Origin: JAAKFL01 sp964629645
GTDB taxonomy: Bacteria > Chlamydiota > Chlamydiia > Chlamydiales > SLFE01
Assembly: GCA_964629645.1 (NCBI GenBank)
Contig: CAZVSU010000035.1
Coordinates: 1-25,707 of the forward strand
Direction of reading: 5' to 3'
Length of the DNA stretch: 25,707 nt
The notes below the pieces were generated by a model. It made no database searches and had not been told where the DNA came from. It saw only the letters and a list, made by a program, of their open reading frames with translations. Positions 8,014-14,299 of this stretch are shown piece by piece (positions within the stretch are counted from its first letter, which is position 1; every line of letters starts with the position of its first letter). Both the position numbers and the translations under genes were made by a program.

Positions 8014-8673
8014 CTATCCTCTTAGTGATTCAACAGCTGCTTTCATGCCCTCTTTGGCTGTAAAGCAGTAAGTTCCTGCGACCAAGACATTCGCGCCCGC
8101 TTCGACGCAGAGTTTAGATGTTTCGGCATCAATTCCGCCGTCAACCTGAATGTCAAGATCAAGTGCTTGCTTGTCGCAAAGCTCTCGAGAAAATTCAATT
8201 TTAGGGAGAACATCGTGAATGAAACCTTGTCCGCCGAAACCGGGATGAACGGTCATAAGCAGAAGAAGGTCGCACTGACTGATATATTTCGGAATCATGG
8301 ACTCTGATGTTTCAGGACAGAAAGCAAGGCCTGCTTCTATGCCGCACTTCTTGATGAAACTGATCGTATCCTCGACATCTTCTGTCGCTTCGAAGTGAAA
8401 CGTGATCCTGTCAGCACCCGCCTCGACAAAGCGTTCGATATAATCAAAGGGATTATAAATCATAAGATGAACGTCGAGAAAGAGATCGGAGGATTTGTTA
8501 ATCGCAGCGAGAGCTTTAGGCCCGAGGGTCAAATTAGGAACGAAATGTCCATCCATCACATCGAAATGGATGGCATCGGCGCCCGACTCTTCAATTCTAT
8601 GCGCTTCGTCGGCAAGACAGCCGAAATCTCCGGCAAGAATTGAAGGGGCGACTTTGATTTTTTTTTGAGCCAT
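8014..8673 (-). CDS. rpe: Ribulose-phosphate 3-epimerase
   Basis: This enzyme interconverts ribulose 5-phosphate and xylulose 5-phosphate in the pentose phosphate pathway. The product shows the TIM-barrel signatures APSILAGDFG, HFDVMDGHFVPNLT with the metal and catalytic residues, LDVHLMI, MTVHPGFGGQGF and VDGGI. The frame is open to an ATG at 8712, but I place the start at ATG 8673 (MAQKKIKVAPS). That gives the normal ~219-residue length, has AGGA upstream, and keeps the promoter at 8695-8723 outside the coding region. It is the first gene of rpe-efp-accB-accC, with the efp ATG directly following the stop. Confidence 0.95.
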   Translation of the reverse strand: MAQKKIKVAPSILAGDFGCLADEAHRIEESGADAIHFDVMDGHFVPNLTLGPKALAAINKSSDLFLDVHLMIYNPFDYIERFVEAGADRITFHFEATEDVEDTISFIKKCGIEAGLAFCPETSESMIPKYISQCDLLLLMTVHPGFGGQGFIHDVLPKIEFSRELCDKQALDLDIQVDGGIDAETSKLCVEAGANVLVAGTYCFTAKEGMKAAVESLRG

Positions 8674-8694
8674 AAATAGAATCCTAACAGCCCA

Positions 8695-8723
8695 ATAATA
8701 AAGACTGCCCAACTGAGGGTCAA
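8695..8723 (-). promoter_or_regulatory. sigma70-type promoter of the rpe-efp-acc operon
   Basis: On the minus strand TTGACC (8718-8723), a 17-base spacer and TATTAT (8695-8700) make a near-consensus promoter. Transcription would start about 15 bases before the chosen rpe ATG. Confidence 0.75.
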
Positions 8724-8739
8724 GCCTTTTCTTACGCTT

Positions 8740-8973
8740 TTATTTGACGTTGCGCGCCATCGCAATGAGCGCCCCATGTGTCGCACCCACAACTTGAGTC
8801 GACATTTCCGAGAGCTGCGCCAAGCGATTCATGGCCCGCTGAAGTTCGAACATGTCGGCAATGCTGATCTCGTCTCCCTTCGAGCGAAGGGTTTGGATTT
8901 TTTCGCGCACTTTTTGGGTTTCCTCGTCCACGATTTGGGCAAGGACTTGTGTCTGAATGGATTCGTGAGCCAT
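8740..8973 (-). CDS. Small helical protein, type III secretion needle-like (paralogue 2)
   Basis: This 77-residue protein is predicted as two helices joined by a short turn around residues 33-38 (GDEIS). The C-terminal half, from DMFELQRAMNRLAQLSEM to the terminal ARNVK, is almost the same as in the neighbouring 78-residue paralogue. Size, hairpin topology and a conserved C-terminal helix ending in RN.K resemble needle or inner-rod subunits of type III secretion systems (YscF/MxiH/PrgI, chlamydial CdsF). This is a pattern-level assignment, not a recognised homologue. It has a strong Shine-Dalgarno (AGGAGG, 5 bases before ATG), its own promoter at 8997-9026 and a terminator just upstream, so it is transcribed separately. 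No other secretion genes lie beside it. Confidence 0.6.
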   Translation of the reverse strand: MAHESIQTQVLAQIVDEETQKVREKIQTLRSKGDEISIADMFELQRAMNRLAQLSEMSTQVVGATHGALIAMARNVK

Positions 8974-8996
8974 CTTAACCTCCTGTTAACCCTTCC

Positions 8997-9026
8997 ATCA
9001 TAAAGGTCATTAAAAAAGGGGGTCAA
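8997..9026 (-). promoter_or_regulatory. sigma70-type promoter of the downstream needle-like gene
   Basis: On the minus strand TTGACC (9021-9026), an 18-base spacer and TATGAT (8997-9002). It begins immediately after the terminator of the upstream paralogue and gives a leader of only about 15-20 bases that contains the AGGAGG ribosome site. Confidence 0.7.
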
Positions 9027-9027
9027 G

Positions 9028-9053
9028 AAAAAAAACGCCCTTTTTATCGGGCG
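9028..9053 (-). terminator. Rho-independent terminator of the upstream needle-like gene
   Basis: On the minus strand CGCCC (complement of 9049-9053), a GATAAAAA-type loop and GGGCG are followed by eight Ts (complement of 9028-9035). It lies about 20 bases past the stop of the 78-residue gene. The plus strand has no T run after the stem, so it acts on minus-strand transcripts. Confidence 0.85.
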
Positions 9054-9070
9054 CAAAAAAAATTTATTTT

Positions 9071-9307
9071 TTACTTTACATTCCGCGCAACTGCGATTAA
9101 CGCTCCGTGGGTGGCTCCCACCACCTGCGTCGCCATTTCCGAAAGCTGAGCCAGCATATTCATCATTCTCTGCATTTCAAACATCTCGCCGATGCTGATA
9201 TCATCTCCGGCATCGCGAAGGTCCCGTATTTTACCCTTCACCATTTCTGTCTTCTCATCAACGATAGAGACGAGTTCTTCAAAAGAAATTCCTTCATGAC
9301 CTGCCAT
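9071..9307 (-). CDS. Small helical protein, type III secretion needle-like (paralogue 1)
   Basis: This 78-residue protein is paralogous to the gene at 8740-8973. The shared C-terminal half includes ISI.(E/D)MFE.QR.MN.LAQLSEM and TQVVGATHGALI..ARNVK, while the N-terminal helices differ (VDEKTEMVKGKIRDLR here). The predicted helix-turn-helix fold and length suit a polymerising type III needle or rod subunit. Two copies could be alternative needle subunits or major and minor components. The ATG is preceded by GGAGG with good spacing. It has its own near-perfect promoter (9326-9354) and an intrinsic terminator (9028-9053). It is divergent from umuDC across 113 bases. Confidence 0.62.
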   Translation of the reverse strand: MAGHEGISFEELVSIVDEKTEMVKGKIRDLRDAGDDISIGEMFEMQRMMNMLAQLSEMATQVVGATHGALIAVARNVK

Positions 9308-9325
9308 TTTATTACCTCCAGGTTT

Positions 9326-9354
9326 ATTATAGTGGTAACCACCAGTACTCTCAA
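9326..9354 (-). promoter_or_regulatory. Near-consensus promoter of the upstream needle-like gene
   Basis: On the minus strand TTGAGA (9349-9354), a 17-base spacer and a perfect TATAAT (9326-9331). The spacer contains the inverted repeat GTGGT-A-ACCAC at 9333-9343, which could be a repressor site. Confidence 0.75.
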
Positions 9355-9384
9355 TGGTAACGACTCAGTATTAATGGTTTGTTA
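9333..9384. promoter_or_regulatory. Candidate operator: TGGTAAC direct repeats between divergent genes
   Basis: TGGTAAC occurs at 9333 and 9355, and a degenerate copy TGGTTTG at 9375. They are spaced 22 and 20 bases, about two helical turns. The first two copies are each followed by a similar CAGTA(C/T)T. They cover the spacer and -35 of the needle-like promoter and extend toward umuD, so one regulator could act on both directions. The regulator is unknown. The repeats do not match the E. coli or Bacillus LexA boxes. Confidence 0.4.
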
Positions 9385-9420
9385 ATTTTTCATTTATTTT
9401 TGTAAAAGAAAGGCACACAC

Positions 9421-9852
9421 ATGACAAAACAAGTCATAAAAATTTTTTCACCTTCAATAACGGTGTCGGATCCGATTCCCGTCGCCGACTCTTTAGTTCA
9501 GGCCGGTTTTCCCTCCCCTGCCGACGACTACGTCGAAAAGCAACTCGACTTAAATGAGATGATGATCCAGCACCCCGCCGCCACGTTTTTTGTCCGGGTC
9601 GATGGGGATTCGATGATTGATGCGGGCATTCGATCGGGCGACACCCTAGTCGTCGACCGTTCGATCGAACCGACCGACGGCAAAATCGTTGTTGCCGCAT
9701 TAAATGGCGAATTTACCGTCAAGAGACTGAGGCAAAAGGGGGGACGAGTGATGCTCTCCCCTGAAAACGCCAAATATGCCGATATCCCCGTTGATCCTGA
9801 GGCCGATTTTGAAGTGTGGGGCGTCGTCACGTTCGTCATTCACAAGGCTTAA
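9421..9852 (+). CDS. umuD: UmuD-like self-cleaving accessory subunit of DNA polymerase V
   Basis: The 143-residue product matches UmuD in length (E. coli 139). It has the autocleavage site A28-G29 in QAGFPSPADDY, the nucleophile S64 in GDSMIDAGI and the general base K101 in FTVKRL, so the serine-lysine dyad is intact. RecA-stimulated cleavage yields UmuD', which joins UmuC to form a translesion polymerase. AGAAAGG lies 7 bases before the ATG. The stop is 3 bases before umuC. A 24 kDa LexA is excluded because there is no DNA-binding domain. Confidence 0.95.
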   Translation: MTKQVIKIFSPSITVSDPIPVADSLVQAGFPSPADDYVEKQLDLNEMMIQHPAATFFVRVDGDSMIDAGIRSGDTLVVDRSIEPTDGKIVVAALNGEFTVKRLRQKGGRVMLSPENAKYADIPVDPEADFEVWGVVTFVIHKA

Positions 9853-9855
9853 GCT

Positions 9856-11106
9856 ATGTTTGCCCTTGTCGACTGCAATAACTTTTACGTCTCCTGCGAA
9901 CGGGTCTTCAACCCAAAACTCAAAGGGCCTGTGGCCGTTTTATCCAATAATGACGGCTGCATCGTTGCCCGATCGCAAGAGGTCAAAGATTTGGGTGTGC
10001 CCATGGGCGCTCCCTATTTCCAAAATAAGGAACTGCTTGAACGGCATCGCGTGACCATCTTCTCGTCAAACTATACGTTATACGGCGATATGTCGAATCG
10101 CGTCATGGACACCCTCAAAACATTCACTCCCGATATTGAAATTTACTCCGTCGATGAAGCCTTTCTCTATTTTCCAAGCGTAAAAACTGCCGAAGAGCTG
10201 CATGCCATCAGAAATCGCGTCAAAAGGTGGACCGGCATTCCGGTCTCAATTGGAATGGGGCGCTCTAAAACTTTAGCCAAGCTTGCCAATCATAAAGCCA
10301 AAAAGGAAAAAAGCGGTGTTGTTATCCTGCATTCAGAGGAAGAGACAACCCAGGCGCTCAACCACTTTCCTATTGAGGATGTCTGGGGCATCGGGAGACA
10401 GTACAGCCGCTTTCTGCGCTCCAAAGGAATTAGAACCGCCGCAGACTTAATCAAAGTGGAAGATGCTTGGGCAAAAAAGCATCTGACCGTTGTCGGCCTT
10501 CGCCTGATTTGGGAGCTAAGAGGGGTCTCGTGTCTTCCTATTGACGAGCTGCCCGCCGCGAAAAAAGCTGTGATCAGCTCTAAATCATTTGGCCATCCCA
10601 TCGATCATTTCGACGATCTTTCCGAAGCGACCGCCACGTATGTGGCGCGGGCCGCTGAAAAAATTCGAAGCCAAGGGTCTTGCGCCTCTTATCTCTCCGT
10701 GTTTGTCGTCGAACACAAACGGAGCGACAATTATTACCCCTCCACGCAAGCCGGCGCATCTCTTGCCGAACCAACAGCGTACACGCCGCTTTTGATCACA
10801 GAAGCGAAGCAGCTGCTTAAGGCACTTTTTAGAGAGGGTGTTTCCTACAGAAAGACCGGCGTGATGCTGAGCGGCCTCGTCCCGAAAGGAAGTGCCCAGC
10901 TCGATCTTTTTGAGGCCGAAAATATCCACAAAGGGAAACAGGAAAAAGCAATGAAGGTGCTCGATGCGTTGAATGCGGAATATGGCAAAAAGATTCTACG
11001 TTCGGCTGCTGAGGGAAAACCGGTTCCCCATTGGGGAATGAAAAGAAATCTCAGGTCGCCCGCCTATACAACGAAGTGGAGCGATATCTTAAAAGTAAAG
11101 GCGTAA
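9856..11106 (+). CDS. umuC: UmuC-like Y-family DNA polymerase (pol V catalytic subunit)
   Basis: UmuC synthesises across DNA lesions. The 416-residue product (E. coli 422) begins FALVDCNNFYVSCERVF with the metal aspartate D6 and steric-gate tyrosine Y11, and has the second catalytic pair in YSVDEAF (D100, E101). Further features are the SIGMGRSKTLAKLANHKAK finger/palm segment, a helix-hairpin-helix region (about 175-200) and a beta-clamp binding motif QLDLFE near residue 352. The C-terminal tail (LNAEYGKKILRSAAEG...W.MKR) is typical of UmuC. All key residues are present, so the pair should be functional. The 3' end overlaps a strong hairpin shared with the convergent fatty-acid operon. Confidence 0.96.
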   Translation: MFALVDCNNFYVSCERVFNPKLKGPVAVLSNNDGCIVARSQEVKDLGVPMGAPYFQNKELLERHRVTIFSSNYTLYGDMSNRVMDTLKTFTPDIEIYSVDEAFLYFPSVKTAEELHAIRNRVKRWTGIPVSIGMGRSKTLAKLANHKAKKEKSGVVILHSEEETTQALNHFPIEDVWGIGRQYSRFLRSKGIRTAADLIKVEDAWAKKHLTVVGLRLIWELRGVSCLPIDELPAAKKAVISSKSFGHPIDHFDDLSEATATYVARAAEKIRSQGSCASYLSVFVVEHKRSDNYYPSTQAGASLAEPTAYTPLLITEAKQLLKALFREGVSYRKTGVMLSGLVPKGSAQLDLFEAENIHKGKQEKAMKVLDALNAEYGKKILRSAAEGKPVPHWGMKRNLRSPAYTTKWSDILKVKA

Positions 11107-11125
11107 GAGCGCTCCTCTTACGCCT
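11099..11125. terminator. Perfect 11-bp hairpin between umuC and acpP (probable bidirectional terminator)
   Basis: The arms 11099-11109 and 11115-11125 (core GGCGTAAGAG / CTCTTACGCC) are perfectly complementary with a 5-base loop. The left arm includes the last codons and stop of umuC. On the minus strand, nine bases past the acpP stop, the stem is followed by a T-rich TTTACTTTT, so it is more convincing as the end of the fab operon than of umuC. The T run is interrupted. Confidence 0.6.
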
Positions 11126-11133
11126 CAGGGAAA

Positions 11134-11379
11134 TTACTGTGCACCCTGTTTCTGATGCGCCTTGATGTACTCAATCGCATCGCCCACGGTGCGGATTTTT
11201 TCTGCGTCTTCGTCCGGAATTTCAGTGCCGAAACGCTCTTCGAATGTCATGATCAGCTCGGTTAAGTCGAGCGAATCTGCATTGAGGTCTTCTACGAATG
11301 AAACGTCGGGATTGACTTGGCTTTCATCGATGCCAAGCTGTTCCACAACAATTTCGATGACTTCTTTTTCTAAAGACAT
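11134..11379 (-). CDS. acpP: Acyl carrier protein
   Basis: AcpP carries growing acyl chains on 4'-phosphopantetheine for fatty acid and lipid A synthesis. I take the ATG at 11379 (MSLEKEVIEIVVEQLG), which gives 81 residues and has AGGGG upstream. The frame is open to 11418, but that extension runs into fabG. The phosphopantetheine site is DSL with S36 (EDLNADSLDLTEL), and the protein is strongly acidic with the usual three-helix pattern. It is the last gene of fabH-fabD-fabG-acpP, 19 bases after fabG. Confidence 0.97.
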   Translation of the reverse strand: MSLEKEVIEIVVEQLGIDESQVNPDVSFVEDLNADSLDLTELIMTFEERFGTEIPDEDAEKIRTVGDAIEYIKAHQKQGAQ

Positions 11380-11398
11380 AGTGTCCCCTTTTTTCCGT

Positions 11399-12148
11399 TT
11401 ACATGAATCCACCGTCAACGGTCACGGTTTGAGCGGTCACATATCGTGACATGTCACTCGCTAAAAACAGTGCCACGCTGGCAACATCATCGGGCAAGCC
11501 GAGCCGCTGCAGTGGGATCTTTTTTTGAAACTCTTGTTGCGTCTCTACGGGCAGCTTATCAGTCATCTCTGTTTTGATAAAACCCGGAGCGATGCAGTTA
11601 ACCCGAATATTACGGGAGGCCAGCTCTCTTGCCAACGCCTTTGTCAGCCCTATGACGGCAGCTTTCGAAGCAGAATAATTGACTTGCCCCGCATTTCCTG
11701 TCAAGCCGACAATGGAACTCATATTGATGATATTGCCCGAGCGGGCCTTCATCATCGGTCTTGTGGCAGCACGGCAAAGATAGTAGCACGATTTGACATT
11801 TACGTCCAAAACCTCATCCCAGTCTTCCGGTGTCAGTCTCAAAAGCAGATTGTCGCGAGTGATGCCTGCGTTATTCACCAAAATGTCGAGGCGCCCCTCC
11901 TGTTTGACAATCTCTTGGACGAGGCCTACAGCCTCTTCCTCTTGAGAAACGTCCGCCTGATAGAAGACGACCGAAGCTTCCGGCATTTCTTGGGCGATTT
12001 CCGCAAGCGCCTTCTCTCCTCTTTCAAGGTTGCGTCCTACCATCACGACCTTTGCACCATGGCGGGCAAATGAGCGGCTGATCGCTTTACCAATCCCGGC
12101 TGATCCTCCCGTGACGATTGCGACTTTGTTTTTTAACAACGGCTCCAC
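11399..12148 (-). CDS. fabG: 3-oxoacyl-ACP reductase FabG
   Basis: FabG reduces 3-oxoacyl-ACP with NADPH in each elongation cycle. I place the start at the GTG at 12148 (encoding (M)EPLLKNKVAIVTGG). It follows GAGGAGG by 7 bases and gives 249 residues, the family length. The longer ATG start at 12169 has no such site. Visible features are the cofactor motif TGGSAGIG (13-20), NNAG (92-95), and the catalytic serine 145, Y158 and K162 in NMSSIVG and QVNYSASKA. The C-terminus is the expected VTVDGGFM. The start lies inside the end of fabD (16-base overlap), so translation is probably coupled. Confidence 0.96.
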   Translation of the reverse strand: MEPLLKNKVAIVTGGSAGIGKAISRSFARHGAKVVMVGRNLERGEKALAEIAQEMPEASVVFYQADVSQEEEAVGLVQEIVKQEGRLDILVNNAGITRDNLLLRLTPEDWDEVLDVNVKSCYYLCRAATRPMMKARSGNIINMSSIVGLTGNAGQVNYSASKAAVIGLTKALARELASRNIRVNCIAPGFIKTEMTDKLPVETQQEFQKKIPLQRLGLPDDVASVALFLASDMSRYVTAQTVTVDGGFM

Positions 12149-13089
12149 GCCTTGACCTCCTCTTCCCAATAACTTAAGTCTGCTATTTTTTCGATATTAA
12201 TCGTGCGTTCCAAAACGCCTATTCTTTTATTCATTCCACTTAACGTTTTGCCGGGCCCTATCTCCACAAATCGCAGCGCCCCTTCCTTCTGCATGGTCTC
12301 GATGCATTGCTGCCACCGGACGGGAGAGGTCACTTGATCAATCAGATTTTGTTTGATTCGCGCTGGCTCTGCCTCAACCCGGCCCGAAACGTTCATGACG
12401 AGCTGTGACGACCCCTCCTTGAGGGAAATCGATTCGATGAATGGAGCCAATTTTTCTTTTGCTGCGGCCATCAGCCCGCTGTGAAATGCCCCATGAACCG
12501 GCAGCGGTAAGACCCTGCGGGCCCCTCTTATTTTGGCTTCGCGAGTCGCAGCTTCGATCCCCTTTTCTGTCCCGGAGATGACCACCTGCCCGGGGCAGTT
12601 GAAATTAGCCGCCCAAAGATCCCGGGGCAAATTGAGCTCGTCGACAAGCGCTTCAACATCGCTAGAGTCCATTCCCATCACAACGGCCATTGTTCCCTTG
12701 GTTTTATCGCAAGCTTCGCTCATAAAGCGGCCCCGTTTTTCGACGAGAGCAAGAGCCGAGGGAAAATCGAGCCTTTCCGATTGATAAAGAGCCGTGTATT
12801 CACCAAGACTTAGGCCTGCAGAAAAAGCAGGGCGAAGTTCAGGGGTCAGCGCCTCTAAAGATTTTAAGAGTGCGACACTCGTGACAAAGATGGCGAGCTG
12901 ACTGCAATCGGTGCGTGTCAACTCAGATTCAGGGCCCTGAAAGATGACCTTTGCCAGGTTGCGTTTCAGCAGATCGTCTGCTTGCTCAAATATCTCGCGG
13001 GCAGAAGGATAGGCTTCGTAAACATCACGCCCCATGCCGACAAACTGAGCCCCTTGTCCCGGAAAAATGAAAGCCAACGATTTATTCAC
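12133..13089 (-). CDS. fabD: Malonyl-CoA:ACP transacylase FabD
   Basis: FabD transfers malonyl from CoA to ACP. The N-terminal FIFPGQGAQFVGMG and the C-terminal EIGPGKTLSGMNKRI are diagnostic. The nucleophile is S94 in GLSLGEY, and the second catalytic residue is H203 in VHGAFHS. The residue before the serine is leucine instead of the usual histidine (GHSLGE). I choose GTG 13089, which has AAGGAG 8 bases upstream and yields MNKSLAFIFPGQG, 318 residues. The ATG at 13095 and the GTG at 13098 are too close to that site. It overlaps the end of fabH by 8 bases and the start of fabG by 16. Confidence 0.95.
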   Translation of the reverse strand: MNKSLAFIFPGQGAQFVGMGRDVYEAYPSAREIFEQADDLLKRNLAKVIFQGPESELTRTDCSQLAIFVTSVALLKSLEALTPELRPAFSAGLSLGEYTALYQSERLDFPSALALVEKRGRFMSEACDKTKGTMAVVMGMDSSDVEALVDELNLPRDLWAANFNCPGQVVISGTEKGIEAATREAKIRGARRVLPLPVHGAFHSGLMAAAKEKLAPFIESISLKEGSSQLVMNVSGRVEAEPARIKQNLIDQVTSPVRWQQCIETMQKEGALRFVEIGPGKTLSGMNKRIGVLERTINIEKIADLSYWEEEVKAWSRC

Positions 13090-14035
13090 GATCATCACTC
13101 CTTGTCAATAATCCGGCGCCCCACGTCAATCCCGCACCAAAAGCTGCTAGGAGAAAGTGATCGCCATTTCGGGTCTTGTTGGACTGCATGAGCTCATCGA
13201 GGGCGATGCCGATGCTCGATGCAGAGGTGTTGCCATATTTGTGAATCACACGGAACACTTTATCGTCCGGCACGTCGAGATAGCGTCCCAGAGCGTCCAT
13301 AATTCTTCCATTGGCTTGATGTGGAACCAGCCAAGAGATCTCTGACTGCTCAAGCCCGGCCCTCTCGAGGCAGGCGTTGCAAGAAGCGGCCATCAGCCTG
13401 ACCGCGTGTTTGAAGACTTCCCTCCCCTTCATCATCAGGTAGGGCTTATCGACCGGCACCTCTATGAGATCTGCCTTGTCTCCCTCGCCCGCCAAATCAA
13501 TCGGACCGATCGCAAGACCTGGTCCTTTAGACGATATAAAGGCTGCTGAGGCGCCGTCTCCGAAAAGCACACAGGTCGAGCGATCGGTAAAATCGATCAC
13601 AGACGACATCTTTTCCGTCGCCACAAGCAAGACATTTTGATACATGCCCGATTCGACAAAGGCTTTAGCAGTCGAAAGGCCGTAAAGATAGCCTGTGCAG
13701 GCTGCTTGGACATCGAAGACCGGAACACCTTTTATTTTCAGGCCGGCCTGGACAAGAGCGGCAGTGGAGGGGCAGCAGTGATGATCAGGGGTCATAGTTG
13801 CGGCGATGATCAAATCAATTTTTGAAACATCGAGACCCGCAAGTGCTGATTCCGCGGCACGCACGCCCATCATTGACGGAGTTTCAAAAGGACTAGCGAT
13901 ACGCCTTTCATAAATGCCTGTTCGGCTGACAATCCACTCATCCGTTGTGTCGACCATCCTCTCCAAGTCTCTGTTAGCCAGCACTTTCTCAGGAAGGTAG
14001 GATCCGATGCCTATGATTTTCGCTTGGGGGCGCAT
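13082..14035 (-). CDS. fabH: 3-oxoacyl-ACP synthase III FabH
   Basis: FabH condenses acetyl-CoA with malonyl-ACP to start fatty acid synthesis. The 317-residue product has the thiolase-fold catalytic triad C113 (AACTGYLYG), H239 (VPHQANGRI) and N269 (YGNTSASS), plus TDEWIVSRTGI near the N-terminus and GAGLTWGA near the C-terminus. It is the first gene of fabH-fabD-fabG-acpP, with 8-base overlap into fabD. In the Chlamydia order I recall, the divergent neighbour of fabH is recR. Here a 6-kb repeat gene intervenes. Confidence 0.97.
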   Translation of the reverse strand: MRPQAKIIGIGSYLPEKVLANRDLERMVDTTDEWIVSRTGIYERRIASPFETPSMMGVRAAESALAGLDVSKIDLIIAATMTPDHHCCPSTAALVQAGLKIKGVPVFDVQAACTGYLYGLSTAKAFVESGMYQNVLLVATEKMSSVIDFTDRSTCVLFGDGASAAFISSKGPGLAIGPIDLAGEGDKADLIEVPVDKPYLMMKGREVFKHAVRLMAASCNACLERAGLEQSEISWLVPHQANGRIMDALGRYLDVPDDKVFRVIHKYGNTSASSIGIALDELMQSNKTRNGDHFLLAAFGAGLTWGAGLLTRSDDRE

Positions 14036-14064
14036 AACGTCAGTTCATGTCGTTTTAAAGGACA

Positions 14065-14094
14065 ATCTTACCACAAATAGGAGATTCCTCCTAT
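14065..14094 (-). promoter_or_regulatory. Possible fabH operon promoter with an inverted repeat over the -35
   Basis: A -10-like TAAGAT (complement of 14065-14070) lies about 30 bases before fabH. Instead of a recognisable -35 there is a perfect 7-bp inverted repeat, ATAGGAG-ATTC-CTCCTAT (14077-14094). That arrangement is compatible with regulator binding but is unproven. Confidence 0.3.
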
Positions 14095-14110
14095 AAAAAC
14101 TCAGATAAGC

Positions 14111-14159
14111 TAGGGGACGTCTTCAAATTTCGAATGACTTAATTTGAAGACGTCCCCTA
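14111..14159. repeat. Perfect 19-bp inverted repeat (REP/MITE-like hairpin)
   Basis: The arm TAGGGGACGTCTTCAAATT (14111-14129) is exactly complementary to 14141-14159, with an 11-base loop. The GGGGACGTC...AATT style resembles palindromic ends linked to RAYT/IS200-type transposases in many bacteria (from memory, not searched). It lies between the giant repeat gene and fabH. There is no adjacent T run, so it is not a standard terminator, although it may block read-through. Confidence 0.85.
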
Positions 14160-14299
14160 AATTTTGGTCTTTTCAATTTCTCTACAACGGTCAAGCCCCT
14201 TTTCTTGAACCTGGCGCATTTTTCGGCTTTTCTGTTCATGAATCGCCATACCCTCCGCTTATTTACTCCTTGGGAGCGGAATACCTTCCGAGGAACGTC

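Noticed and set aside
8674..8712. Longer rpe start (MGSLYYWAVRILF...)
   Set aside because: It would place codons within the leader and -10 region of a near-consensus promoter, and it exceeds normal family length.
11525..12073. 182-codon plus-strand frame inside fabG
   Set aside because: It is an antisense shadow of a gene with intact catalytic motifs, and there is no ribosome site or promoter.
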